Assembly (NCBI GenBank): GCA_038319215.1
Contig: JBBQCZ010000046.1
Span: 1-23,910 of the forward strand
Length of the DNA stretch: 23,910 bases
DNA from: Bact-19 sp038319215
GTDB lineage: Bacteria > Bacteroidota > Bacteroidia > Bacteroidales > ML635J-15
Reading direction: 5' to 3'
A model generated the notes under the pieces. The model had not been told where the DNA came from. It searched no databases and saw nothing but the letters and a program-made list of their open reading frames with translations. The position numbers were made by a program, and so were the translations under genes. This document shows positions 9,949-17,292 of the stretch, piece by piece; within the stretch, counting starts at the first letter, position 1; each line of letters starts with the position of its first letter.

Positions 9949-9964
9949 TAAGTTTTAAAACTTA
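9949..9964. other. Perfect 16-bp AT-rich palindrome
   Basis: TAAGTTTTAAAACTTA is a perfect palindrome lying between the terminator and the deaD promoter, and a partial third arm (AAAACTTTTAA) follows at once. It could be an operator, but AT-rich palindromes arise easily by chance and no regulator is encoded nearby. I saw nothing else definite in 9921-10110. Confidence 0.25.
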
Positions 9965-10116
9965 TAAAACTTTTAATCAATTAATGGGCAATTGGTCTAA
10001 ACTAAACAATTAGACTTTGCGTCAGCAAATCACTGTTGTGCATCGATGTTCTATTGTATTATTAAGGATTCCACACAAGCTATAAAATAAAATCCCGATA
10101 TCTCAATAATTTGTTG

Positions 10117-10124
10117 TACTTTTG
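10117..10124 (+). promoter_or_regulatory. Bacteroidetes -7 promoter element for the DEAD-box helicase
   Basis: TACTTTTG matches the TAnnTTTG element used by the primary sigma factor of Bacteroidetes. It lies 23 bases before the ATG at 10148, which implies a leader of only about 15-20 bases. I see no clear -33 TTG at the usual distance. Confidence 0.55.
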
Positions 10125-10147
10125 TGCCCTGAAATTATAAAGATTAT

Positions 10148-11947
10148 ATGTCATCATTTGAAAATTACGGCTTAAGCGAACAAATTATCGCGGCCATCAC
10201 AGAATTAGGATTTGAAACCCCAACACCGATACAAGAAAAAACAATCCCACAAGTTTCCGAATCTAAACGCGATTTAATTGCCTTAGCTCAGACAGGAACA
10301 GGAAAAACGGCAGCATTCGGATTGCCAGTATTACAACAAATAGACAGTACAAAAAAGAACACACAGTGTATAATTTTGTCTCCAACACGCGAACTCTGTA
10401 TTCAGATTTCTAAGGATATGACAAACTATGCGAAGTTTTTGCCTGATGTAAGAATTACTGCGGTTTATGGCGGTGCATCAATCGAAAACCAAATTCGCGA
10501 TATTAAAAGAGGTTCTCATATTATTGCTGGAACACCTGGTCGTGTTTTAGATTTGATTAAACGCGGAGTTTTAAAAATAGATAAAATCTCTTTCTTGGTT
10601 CTTGACGAAGCAGACGAAATGCTCAACATGGGATTTAAAGAAGATATTGATTTAATATTAGAAACTACACCAAGAGATAAACAAACATTACTTTTCTCAG
10701 CAACAATGCCTCGTGAAATTTTAAAAATTGCTGAGAATTACATGAATGATCCTTTAGAAATTTCTGTAGGAACAAAAAATTCGGGTGCCGAGAATGTAGA
10801 GCATTTTTACTATTTAGTAAATGCAAAAAACAGATACCTTGCACTTAAACGTATTGCAGATATTAATCCAGATATTTACGGTATTGTTTTTTGCCGTACC
10901 AGAGCAGAAACTCAAGAAATTGCAGATAAACTAATTCAAGATGGTTATAATGCTGACGCTTTGCACGGCGATTTATCCCAAGCACAGCGCGACCATGTTA
11001 TGCAAAAGTTCAGAAACGGACATTTACATTTACTCGTAGCTACAGATGTTGCTGCTAGAGGTCTCGATGTTAACAGTTTAACTCACATTATTAACTACAA
11101 TCTTCCCGACGAACGTGAAATATATATTCACCGTAGCGGACGTACTGGTAGAGCAGGCAAAAAAGGAGTATCTGTTTCAATTATTCACAGCAGAGAATTA
11201 CACAAAATCAGAGAAATTGAAAAGACTTTAAAAAGACAAATTACTCGTAAAGATGTTCCTGGTGGCAAAGAAATTTGCATGAAGCAACTTATGAGTATGA
11301 TCGACACAATCGAAAAAGTTGAAACTATCGACAATCAGATTGAAGAGTTTTTACCTGTAATTCTAGATAAATTAAATTGGTTAAACCGCGAAGAACTTAT
11401 CAAAAGATTTGTTTCTGTAGAATTTAACAGATTCCTTACATACTATAAGAACGCTCCAGACCTAAATATTGAAGAAAAAGCTCGCCGTGACGATTTTGGC
11501 GGCGACAGTAAATTCGAACGCAAAGGTGGACGTGAAAGAAGTAGCGATTCTAATTTCACAAAGTTTTTCCTTACTCTCGGAGCAAAAGACGATCTAACAA
11601 AGTTAAAGTTGATGGATATTATCAACTCTAATGATAGTCTTGTTGGTGCTGAAATTGGAAAGATTGAGATTATGCCAGCTTTCACATTCTTCGAAATGGA
11701 CTCAAAGGTTGAAGATGCTGTAATTAAAGCTTTCAACAACAAAAGATACGCAGGCAAACGCCTTAAAATTGAAGTTAAGAAAGATGGCGGTAGTCGCAAA
11801 TCTGGAGGATTCAACAAAGATGGCGACGATCGTGGCGGATTTAAAAGACGTGACGATAAACCAGGCAACTTCGCAAAACGTGGCGATAGCAGAGATGGTG
11901 GAAGCCGCGGTGGCGACAGCAGAAATAAAGGAAAGTGGGGAAAGTAA
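10148..11947 (+). CDS. deaD: ATP-dependent DEAD-box RNA helicase, DeaD/CsdA-like
   Basis: This 599-residue protein has the complete DEAD-box motif set: Q motif (about 22-31), Walker A AQTGTGKT (47-54), PTREL (79-83), TPGR (129-132), DEAD (153-156), SAT (184-186), a 'HGDLSQAQRD' segment (273-282), ATDVAARGLD (298-307) and HRSGRTGR (328-335). Residues about 468-545 resemble the DbpA/CsdA RNA-binding domain. The tail (546-599) is rich in Gly, Arg, Lys and Asp, as in RGG-like RNA-binding tails. By family knowledge it unwinds RNA with ATP in the cytoplasm, acting in ribosome assembly, mRNA decay or cold adaptation. The start follows a short leader after a -7 element. The exact role among DeaD, DbpA and RhlE types is not settled, but the DbpA-like C-terminus favours DeaD/CsdA. 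Confidence 0.95.
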   Translation: MSSFENYGLSEQIIAAITELGFETPTPIQEKTIPQVSESKRDLIALAQTGTGKTAAFGLPVLQQIDSTKKNTQCIILSPTRELCIQISKDMTNYAKFLPDVRITAVYGGASIENQIRDIKRGSHIIAGTPGRVLDLIKRGVLKIDKISFLVLDEADEMLNMGFKEDIDLILETTPRDKQTLLFSATMPREILKIAENYMNDPLEISVGTKNSGAENVEHFYYLVNAKNRYLALKRIADINPDIYGIVFCRTRAETQEIADKLIQDGYNADALHGDLSQAQRDHVMQKFRNGHLHLLVATDVAARGLDVNSLTHIINYNLPDEREIYIHRSGRTGRAGKKGVSVSIIHSRELHKIREIEKTLKRQITRKDVPGGKEICMKQLMSMIDTIEKVETIDNQIEEFLPVILDKLNWLNREELIKRFVSVEFNRFLTYYKNAPDLNIEEKARRDDFGGDSKFERKGGRERSSDSNFTKFFLTLGAKDDLTKLKLMDIINSNDSLVGAEIGKIEIMPAFTFFEMDSKVEDAVIKAFNNKRYAGKRLKIEVKKDGGSRKSGGFNKDGDDRGGFKRRDDKPGNFAKRGDSRDGGSRGGDSRNKGKWGK

Positions 11948-12007
11948 TATTATTGTTAGTTTACACACTTAAACCTTAAAAGAGGTTATCAAACTCCCGA
12001 ATTTTCC

Positions 12008-12015
12008 TATTTTTG
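12008..12015 (+). promoter_or_regulatory. Bacteroidetes -7 promoter element for the symporter
   Basis: TATTTTTG fits TAnnTTTG and sits 21 bases before the ATG at 12037, giving the symporter its own likely promoter in the 89-base gap after deaD. No good -33 element was found. Confidence 0.5.
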
Positions 12016-12036
12016 CAATCCTAAACGCATTGCATT

Positions 12037-13488
12037 ATGAATTGGTTTGTTTTCTGGATCTCGATTTATACAATACTACTGGTTATTTTTACCATCAAAT
12101 CTATTAACAGTAAAAACTACGAGCAATACCTAATTAATGGTAGAAAGACTAAACTACTTCCTTTAGTTTTTACAACTCTTGCAACTTTTGTTGGTGGCGG
12201 GGTTTCGATGGGGCTTATTGCAATGGGTTATGCATCTGGATTTGCAGCTATAGCAATTGGCATTTCGTATGTTTTGGGCTTTTTTATTCTTTACTTTTTT
12301 GCCGGAAAAATTCGCAAACTTGGCGTGGACAAAAACATTTATTCGTTTGCAGAATTTCTAAATAAAACTTTTCTTAACTACAACGACAAACCTAGTTTTG
12401 CCAAATCATTTGCAGGTTTAATCAGTGGGATAAACATTGTAATTTTCTTCTTTCTTACAGCCGCACAATTTGTTGGAATGGCAACACTTTTACATTATGC
12501 ATTTAATGTTGGCTATGTTTGGGCGGCCGGAATTTCATTCGTTGTGGTAATTTTCTATACTGCTTTTGCCGGACTTTCGGGTGTGATAATAACTGATACT
12601 ATTCAGTTTATTGTAATTATATTAATGATTGTGGCCATATTTATCCCAGGAATCTGGCGTGACACCAATGGTTTTGAAAGTCTTAAACAACTACCTGCTG
12701 ACTTTTTAAACGGCACGCACGAAGGTTGGATTTTTCTTATCGGATTACCCCTACTTCTAAGTCCATCAGTTCTAACACGCATGGATATTTGGCAAAGAAC
12801 ACTTGCTGCAAATTCAGAAAAAACAGCAAAAAGAAACAGCCTTATCTCAGGTTTTGGAATGTTACCATTTTATATCATTTTTCCACTAATTGGAATGGCT
12901 TTACGAGTCGATTTTGGGCCTGGCATAAATCCTGATCATGCTACTCAGATGTTTTTAGAAAATAATACAAATCAATTTTTTCTCGGATTTGCTATCATTG
13001 GGCTGCTTGCTGCTTTGATGTCGTCGGCAGATTCGTTTCTAAATATTGTTGCAATGACTGCGGTGCGAGATTTTAAAATCACAAAAAGCGACGAAGAATC
13101 AAAAGAGAAAACTTTTAAAAAAGTTAGGTGGGCAGTTCTAATTTTTGGTGCAGCATCATTAGCAATGGCGCTTTACCTTCCAAATATTGTCGAACTTTTT
13201 ATCGCAGGAATAACACTTAATATAATCTTTACTCCTGTTGCACTTCTTGCTTTGATAAAAAAAGATGTGGCTAAATACAAATATGCGGCATTTGCAAGTA
13301 TTCTATCAGGTACATTGGTAATTGTAGCATTATTTATTGCAGGCTTTGTTAGCGGAAACAGTGGAATGCTTAAAATCGCATTTGTACCAGCAACAATAAT
13401 TGCTACTATCGTTATGTTTGTTGGGATTTGGGTCGTAAAATCAAAACAAAGCAAATTGCTTATCATTTCCAAATCTGATAATAATTAA
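12037..13488 (+). CDS. Sodium:solute symporter (SSS family)
   Basis: This 483-residue, strongly hydrophobic protein has roughly twelve to thirteen membrane-spanning segments spread over its length and a short basic C-terminal tail. The N-terminal segment carries the 'YLINGRKTKLLPL' region and a glycine-rich 'FVGGGVSMG' typical of the family. 'ALMSSADSFLN' (about 326-336) is the conserved SSS segment in the helix contributing Na+-site Ser/Thr residues. By family knowledge it couples Na+ entry to uptake of a small solute across the inner membrane. Possible substrates include sugars, amino acids, proline, pantothenate or acids, but the sequence does not show which. It lies alone behind its own promoter and is convergent with the TonB-dependent receptor, 19 bases away, so joint function is not implied. 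Confidence 0.92.
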   Translation: MNWFVFWISIYTILLVIFTIKSINSKNYEQYLINGRKTKLLPLVFTTLATFVGGGVSMGLIAMGYASGFAAIAIGISYVLGFFILYFFAGKIRKLGVDKNIYSFAEFLNKTFLNYNDKPSFAKSFAGLISGINIVIFFFLTAAQFVGMATLLHYAFNVGYVWAAGISFVVVIFYTAFAGLSGVIITDTIQFIVIILMIVAIFIPGIWRDTNGFESLKQLPADFLNGTHEGWIFLIGLPLLLSPSVLTRMDIWQRTLAANSEKTAKRNSLISGFGMLPFYIIFPLIGMALRVDFGPGINPDHATQMFLENNTNQFFLGFAIIGLLAALMSSADSFLNIVAMTAVRDFKITKSDEESKEKTFKKVRWAVLIFGAASLAMALYLPNIVELFIAGITLNIIFTPVALLALIKKDVAKYKYAAFASILSGTLVIVALFIAGFVSGNSGMLKIAFVPATIIATIVMFVGIWVVKSKQSKLLIISKSDNN

Positions 13489-13507
13489 AGCATAAAATTT
13501 AGAGATT

Positions 13508-15472
13508 CTATTTCTTTTCCAACTTTAGCTTCACTCCCACCATCACAGCTATGCCAGGTGCTGGAACGTTTGCAATATCAAAGTAATCAGAATTAGTAAG
13601 ATTTTGCCCACTAATATAAAAGCCAAACTTGTTGTAATTAGCAGAAATCTTTAGATTAAGTAAAACATTGGTTTTGTATTCAACCGTTTCGGTAAATACC
13701 CCTTGCTCGAAATCGAACAACAAATATTCGCCATTTCGTTTATATACATTTAAGGACCAATCAGCATTAATATTTTTATAAATCTTGTGGCCTAATGTCA
13801 AAATAAATTTATGTTTTAAATGATCGAGAGTATATTTTGACTCGAGCCAAGCAGAATTTTTATCTTGATAAATATAAGAATAAATTAGTCCAACATTATT
13901 TACAAATGAAGTTTTAGGAAAGTCACGATATGATGCAAATAATTCGGCGCCGTATGTGTTTAAACTTGTAAGATTTTCTGTTTTCCACAAATCGGCACTG
14001 CTGGCTCTAACCCATGATATAATATTTGTTCCCCGCCGATTATACAAGTTTAAATTTATGTATGATTGTTTCGAAAGATAAAACTTAGTTCCGACTTCAA
14101 CACTTAAAGCATGTTCGGGAATTAAATTTGGATTTCCTTGATTGGATGGACCTCTGTAATATAATTCTGTAAATGTTGGCAACCTCATCGATTTATTTAC
14201 TCCAGCTTTAACAATAAGATTTTCTGATATTTTATACCCTGCATCAAGTCCGTAATAGAAATTAAGTCCATATTTTTGGTTATAATACGCCATTGATCCA
14301 CCATTAATCAAAATTCGATTTTTATAATACCCATGTTCTAAATAAATACTCAAATTCTGTCTTTCATCCGATTTTGTATAAAGATCGCTATAAATCTCAA
14401 CTAATGGATTTCCTAAAACCGTAGAATAAATTTGTTCATAACGATATTCTCCACCAAAAGCAGATTTCCCTCCAGCCCATTTTTTTTCAAGATTAAAACC
14501 AGAACCGGCAACTGTGGTCAAATGATTGTTGTGAGCTCTATACCAAGATATAGAATCACCAGTATTGTAATTAATCCACAAATTATTAATATTTTGATAG
14601 TAGTCTGGAGATTCTCGGAACAACTGAAACTCATCCGAAAGTCCTCGATAATAAGCTTTGTATTCCCATTTAATGTCAGTTCCACCAAACAGCTTAATTG
14701 CTGCAAAACTTGTTCTTACTTTCTCATACTGATTGATGTACTGCGGTGTGTAAAAGCTATATGCCCCGAAGTTTTTATCAAGAAAGCCTATCATCGTTTT
14801 CACTTTTACCATTCCAAGATTAAGATTATTTTCGTAATAAACATTTATCTTATTATAATCGGTATTTTTTATAAAACCATCAGATTGAGAATATGCAAGA
14901 TTTAAGCTTTGTTTCATCTTCTTGCTTACATGATTAAGAATCAAATCTCCATTAATTGTATTAAAACTCCCGTACGAAAAATCTAAGAGCATTCCAGTTT
15001 TTTCAGGAATTCGACTGATAAAGTTTACTGCACCTGTAAGAGCGTTTGCACCAAAAAATCTCGAACCAGGTCCATAAACGATTTCAGCTGCTTCGAGCAT
15101 ATTGGTATTCAATGGTAAATTTAAACTATGATGACCGGTTTGAGGATCACTAAGATTAATTCCATTTATTAGAACCGAAGTTTGATCAAAACTCCCTCCA
15201 CGAGTACTGATATCAGACTGAACAGAAGAAAATGAACGTTGACGAATATCTATTGCGGAATTGTCTTTTAATGCCGAGCTTAAATCATTATCCTTAAGTC
15301 CTAAAATGCTAGCAGACCCAATAATTTGAAGTGGTCTAAGCATTTGCCTTTCTTTAATTTCAGTTCTTGATGAATTAATGACGACCTCCTTCAATACAAT
15401 TGTATCGGTATATTGCGCAAATGTAAACACATAAAACGCTAGCATACAGATAATTAGAAAAAAACGTCTCAT
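13508..15472 (-). CDS. TonB-dependent outer-membrane receptor
   Basis: This 654-residue protein has a signal peptide ending 'FTFAQ' (1-20). A possible TonB-box-like stretch, 'DTIVLKEVVI', lies at 23-32. The plug domain (about 45-154) contains 'DISTRGGSFDQTSVLINGI' (87-105) and 'AEIVYGPGSRFFGANALTGAVNFIS' in spaced blocks (129-153). The rest is an alternating beta-barrel with many aromatic residues. Size and architecture fit the BtuB/FepA-like receptors rather than the larger SusC class: there is no N-terminal carboxypeptidase-like domain and no SusD neighbour. The C-terminus ends 'LKLEKK', not the usual terminal aromatic. By family knowledge it imports a chelated metal, cobalamin or similar ligand using TonB energy; the ligand cannot be read from the sequence. 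Confidence 0.93.
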   Translation of the reverse strand: MRRFFLIICMLAFYVFTFAQYTDTIVLKEVVINSSRTEIKERQMLRPLQIIGSASILGLKDNDLSSALKDNSAIDIRQRSFSSVQSDISTRGGSFDQTSVLINGINLSDPQTGHHSLNLPLNTNMLEAAEIVYGPGSRFFGANALTGAVNFISRIPEKTGMLLDFSYGSFNTINGDLILNHVSKKMKQSLNLAYSQSDGFIKNTDYNKINVYYENNLNLGMVKVKTMIGFLDKNFGAYSFYTPQYINQYEKVRTSFAAIKLFGGTDIKWEYKAYYRGLSDEFQLFRESPDYYQNINNLWINYNTGDSISWYRAHNNHLTTVAGSGFNLEKKWAGGKSAFGGEYRYEQIYSTVLGNPLVEIYSDLYTKSDERQNLSIYLEHGYYKNRILINGGSMAYYNQKYGLNFYYGLDAGYKISENLIVKAGVNKSMRLPTFTELYYRGPSNQGNPNLIPEHALSVEVGTKFYLSKQSYINLNLYNRRGTNIISWVRASSADLWKTENLTSLNTYGAELFASYRDFPKTSFVNNVGLIYSYIYQDKNSAWLESKYTLDHLKHKFILTLGHKIYKNINADWSLNVYKRNGEYLLFDFEQGVFTETVEYKTNVLLNLKISANYNKFGFYISGQNLTNSDYFDIANVPAPGIAVMVGVKLKLEKK

Positions 15473-15486
15473 TTTTAAAATTTTTG

Positions 15487-15516
15487 CAAAGGTCGAACTA
15501 AAAATTGAATTGACAA
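15487..15516 (-). promoter_or_regulatory. Probable promoter of the TonB-dependent receptor
   Basis: On the minus strand, TTG (15514-15516) is separated by 19 bases from GACCTTTG (15487-15494), one base off TAnnTTTG. Spacing matches the Bacteroidetes -33/-7 layout. It lies about 15 bases upstream of the ATG at 15472. Confidence 0.45.
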
Positions 15517-15578
15517 GAATAAAACTTCTTTTTTAAAATTATAGAATACTTAAATTATGCTACGTGCTCCATTTATGT

Positions 15579-15586
15579 TATTTTTG
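15579..15586 (+). promoter_or_regulatory. Bacteroidetes -7 promoter element for the barrel protein
   Basis: TATTTTTG fits TAnnTTTG and lies 23 bases before the ATG at 15610. With the minus-strand promoter at 15487-15516 it makes a compact divergent control region of about 140 bases. Confidence 0.5.
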
Positions 15587-15609
15587 CCTCGATTTGATAT
15601 GCAAAACTT

Positions 15610-16470
15610 ATGAAAATATTTCTTTCAATTATAATAATTTTATGGACAGGGCTTATGTTTGCTCAGGAAACTGAAACTTATGTTAAACCTGAAGTAAAAA
15701 GGCCATATAAACTTAGTGATTTTAGTTTTAGTTATGCTGGCTCTATTTATAATTTTAATTCAATATATCTCGATCATGCACATGAACTTTACGATTTTAA
15801 TGCTCCTGGATGGCCAGAAATTGATTCTATTTTACAGCACGACAACAGATCAGAAATTCATGCTTCAATAAGTTTTACAAAACAATTATTCAACGACAAA
15901 TCGTATTTCTTTGGGAATTTAAATGTAGGCGTTTCAGTTTGTACTGGAGGAACGATAAAAGCTGCTTACATGTATGATTACTATTCTCATACAGATTCTG
16001 CAACAATTGAATCAAATCCTGTTACTAATCTCGACACACTTATTCTTAAAAAAAATGAATATTTATATAATTCTACAGATGTAGGTTTTAATATTTCGTA
16101 CACTATAAGCTCACCGCCAAAATATACTTTTAAAGCAGAATCGGGAATTGGAATAAGTGGATTATTTGCTGTTGCTGGAAAACTTTGGTTTATCGACTCT
16201 GAATCTACAAATCATAAATACATTGACCAATTCAGTCGTTTACAAAATTTTACTGATTCAAACTCAGAAACTACCGAACTAAATCCAAAATCTCAAACAA
16301 TCATCAGAGCGTATATTCCACTTATATTAACTTACAAACTTAATCACTCTGGCAATTTCGCTCTTACTACAACATTTGCTGGAGGAATAGACTTTCTTAA
16401 ACCATCGAAAGGACACTTTTATTCATACCCGTATTTTTCTATTGGGATAGGATGTCGAATTTATTTTTAA
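15610..16470 (+). CDS. Hypothetical secreted protein, probable outer-membrane beta-barrel
   Basis: The 286-residue product is not recognised. It starts with a signal peptide (about 1-19, 'GLMFAQ'). The remainder alternates polar and aromatic or aliphatic residues in short strands, for example 'FSFSYAGSIYNF', 'FFGNLNVGVSVCTGG' and 'FALTTTFAGGIDF'. It closes with 'YFSIGIGCRIYF', whose final Phe is the usual outer-membrane insertion signal. Together these suggest an eight- to ten-stranded barrel in the outer membrane. The gene is divergent from the TonB-dependent receptor, sharing its upstream region, which may mean common control but is not proof of a shared role. No enzyme motif was seen. Confidence 0.75.
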   Translation: MKIFLSIIIILWTGLMFAQETETYVKPEVKRPYKLSDFSFSYAGSIYNFNSIYLDHAHELYDFNAPGWPEIDSILQHDNRSEIHASISFTKQLFNDKSYFFGNLNVGVSVCTGGTIKAAYMYDYYSHTDSATIESNPVTNLDTLILKKNEYLYNSTDVGFNISYTISSPPKYTFKAESGIGISGLFAVAGKLWFIDSESTNHKYIDQFSRLQNFTDSNSETTELNPKSQTIIRAYIPLILTYKLNHSGNFALTTTFAGGIDFLKPSKGHFYSYPYFSIGIGCRIYF

Positions 16471-16484
16471 AAACAAAAAAATTA

Positions 16485-16506
16485 AGTGCATAACAGCGCA
16501 ACATTT
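16485..16506 (+). repeat. Degenerate REP-like copy downstream of the transposase
   Basis: AGTGCATAACAGCGCAACAT followed by TT aligns with GGTGCAGAGCACCGCAACAT plus TT at about 18 of 22 positions. The GCAACA flank is kept, but the hairpin arms are broken. Orientation is the same as the three copies at 17161-17229. Confidence 0.5.
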
Positions 16507-16520
16507 GGGTCCTTGCGAAA

Positions 16521-17003
16521 TCAAAATTCGCTTTCTTGAATATTTTCAAAAAATTCAAACATGTATTTTTCATCATACTCAATCGCAGCTTCAATCAAAA
16601 ACTTTAAATATTCTTCTTTGAAAGATTTTTTACGATGATGTTCTTCCTGATTGATAATATACTTAACAACTGAATCTATACTAGATCTTGAGTGAGAAAA
16701 AGCTCCATAGCCCTTCTGCCAATCAAATTTGTATGCGGATAATTTATTGTCCTTTACCCATTGATTAGATGAAGTTTTAACTTGCTCTACTAGATGAGGA
16801 ATCAAATGATTTACATTATATCCAATAAAAATATGAATATGATCGGGCATGCAGTTAATTGCTAAAAGCTTATGCCCGTAACTTTGAATAATTCCTGTAA
16901 TATACCTACACAAATCATCCTTCCATGATCTCTTTACCAATGCATTCCTGTGTTTTGTTGCAAACACAATATGCACATAAAATTGAGTATAAGTATTAGC
17001 CAT
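16521..17003 (-). CDS. Y1 (HUH) transposase, IS200/REP-associated type
   Basis: The 160-residue protein is full length for the family. The start MANTYTQFYVHIVF (17003) is chosen because homologues begin this way; the frame stays open upstream to 17120, but those residues are unlike the family and overlap the REP-like repeat. The HUH motif is 'MPDHIHIF' (His55, His57). The catalytic Tyr is likely Tyr115 in 'VVKYIINQEEHH', after 'QKGYGAFSHS' (96-105). By family knowledge these enzymes cut and rejoin single-stranded DNA at hairpins through a phosphotyrosine intermediate. Key residues are all present, so it may be active. There is no TnpB gene next to it. REP-like palindromes lie on both sides, which supports a REP-associated transposase over a plain IS200. 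Confidence 0.9.
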   Translation of the reverse strand: MANTYTQFYVHIVFATKHRNALVKRSWKDDLCRYITGIIQSYGHKLLAINCMPDHIHIFIGYNVNHLIPHLVEQVKTSSNQWVKDNKLSAYKFDWQKGYGAFSHSRSSIDSVVKYIINQEEHHRKKSFKEEYLKFLIEAAIEYDEKYMFEFFENIQESEF

Positions 17004-17102
17004 AAAATTTAGTTTTAATTTGTAAATATAGGAAAATGATAACAAATACTTTTTCTTATCACATCTTATTTTTAACTTTACTTCACATTGATGAATTTTA
17101 TA

Positions 17103-17121
17103 TGTTGCGGTGCTCTGCACC
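17103..17121 (-). repeat. REP-like palindrome, inverted copy
   Basis: TGTTGCGGTGCTCTGCACC is the exact reverse complement of the copy at 17161-17179, 39 bases away. It has a TGTTGC head and a GGTGC/GCACC hairpin with a three-base loop. The pair forms a REPIN-like inverted arrangement about 100 bases upstream of the transposase start. Confidence 0.8.
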
Positions 17122-17160
17122 TTAAGAGATTCTATAAGGTTTTAGCTTTACAAAATTTTC

Positions 17161-17229
17161 GGTGCAGAGCACCGCAACAATTGAAGGTGCAGAGCACCGA
17201 AACATTTAAAGGTGCAGAGCACCGCAACA
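17161..17229 (+). repeat. Three REP-like palindromes at exact 25-bp period
   Basis: Copies start at 17161, 17186 and 17211. Each is GGTGCAGAGCACC followed by GCAACA; the middle copy has GAAACA. They are joined by 6-base AT-rich linkers. Each core folds into a 5-bp hairpin with an AGA loop. The array ends two bases before the terminator of the DUF4476 gene. Confidence 0.85.
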
Positions 17230-17230
17230 A

Positions 17231-17270
17231 AACAAAAAATGCGGCATCACAAATTGTGTTTACCGCATTT
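17231..17270 (-). terminator. Rho-independent terminator of the DUF4476 gene
   Basis: On the minus strand an AAATGCGG/CCGCATTT stem (17263-17270 with 17237-17244) is topped by a smaller CACAA/TTGTG hairpin. It is followed by a T-rich tail, complementary to the A run at 17234-17239. It lies about 23 bases after the stop codon of the gene ending at 17293. Confidence 0.75.
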
Positions 17271-17292
17271 GCGTCATGAAAACATTGTAAAA

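Larger units (their letters stand above)
16485..17121 (-). mobile_element. IS200/REP-type element: Y1 transposase bracketed by inverted REP-like ends
   Basis: The transposase gene (16521-17003) lies between two REP-like sequences in opposite orientation. A decayed copy sits at 16485-16506, matching the intact repeat at about 18 of 22 positions, and an intact one at 17103-17121. Three more intact copies follow to 17229. Other IS200-like elements do not carry inverted terminal repeats, so this layout is closer to REP-associated tyrosine transposases. Ends are inferred from repeat positions, not from a known empty site. Confidence 0.55.

Noticed and set aside
9553..9958. Small open frames around the 9689-9958 intergenic region
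   Set aside because: They overlap the end of the preceding gene, the inverted repeat or the terminator, and have no recognisable protein features.
11443..11968. Open frames on the minus strand within deaD
   Set aside because: They lie opposite a clearly conserved helicase gene and have biased, repetitive composition; they are shadows of the Arg/Gly/Asp-rich tail.
11972..11987. Terminator after deaD (AACCT/AGGTT)
   Set aside because: Only a 5-bp stem with a 6-base loop and no T run; too weak to call.
12037..15472. Polysaccharide utilisation locus (symporter plus TonB-dependent receptor)
   Set aside because: The receptor is BtuB-sized rather than SusC-like, there is no SusD or glycoside hydrolase, and the two genes are convergent.
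17004..17120. N-terminal extension of the transposase to 17120
   Set aside because: The 39 extra residues are unlike the family and overlap the REP-like repeat; the family start is at 17003.
17161..17229. CRISPR array
   Set aside because: Repeats of 19 bases with 6-base, AT-rich linkers are too short for CRISPR spacers, and no cas genes are present.
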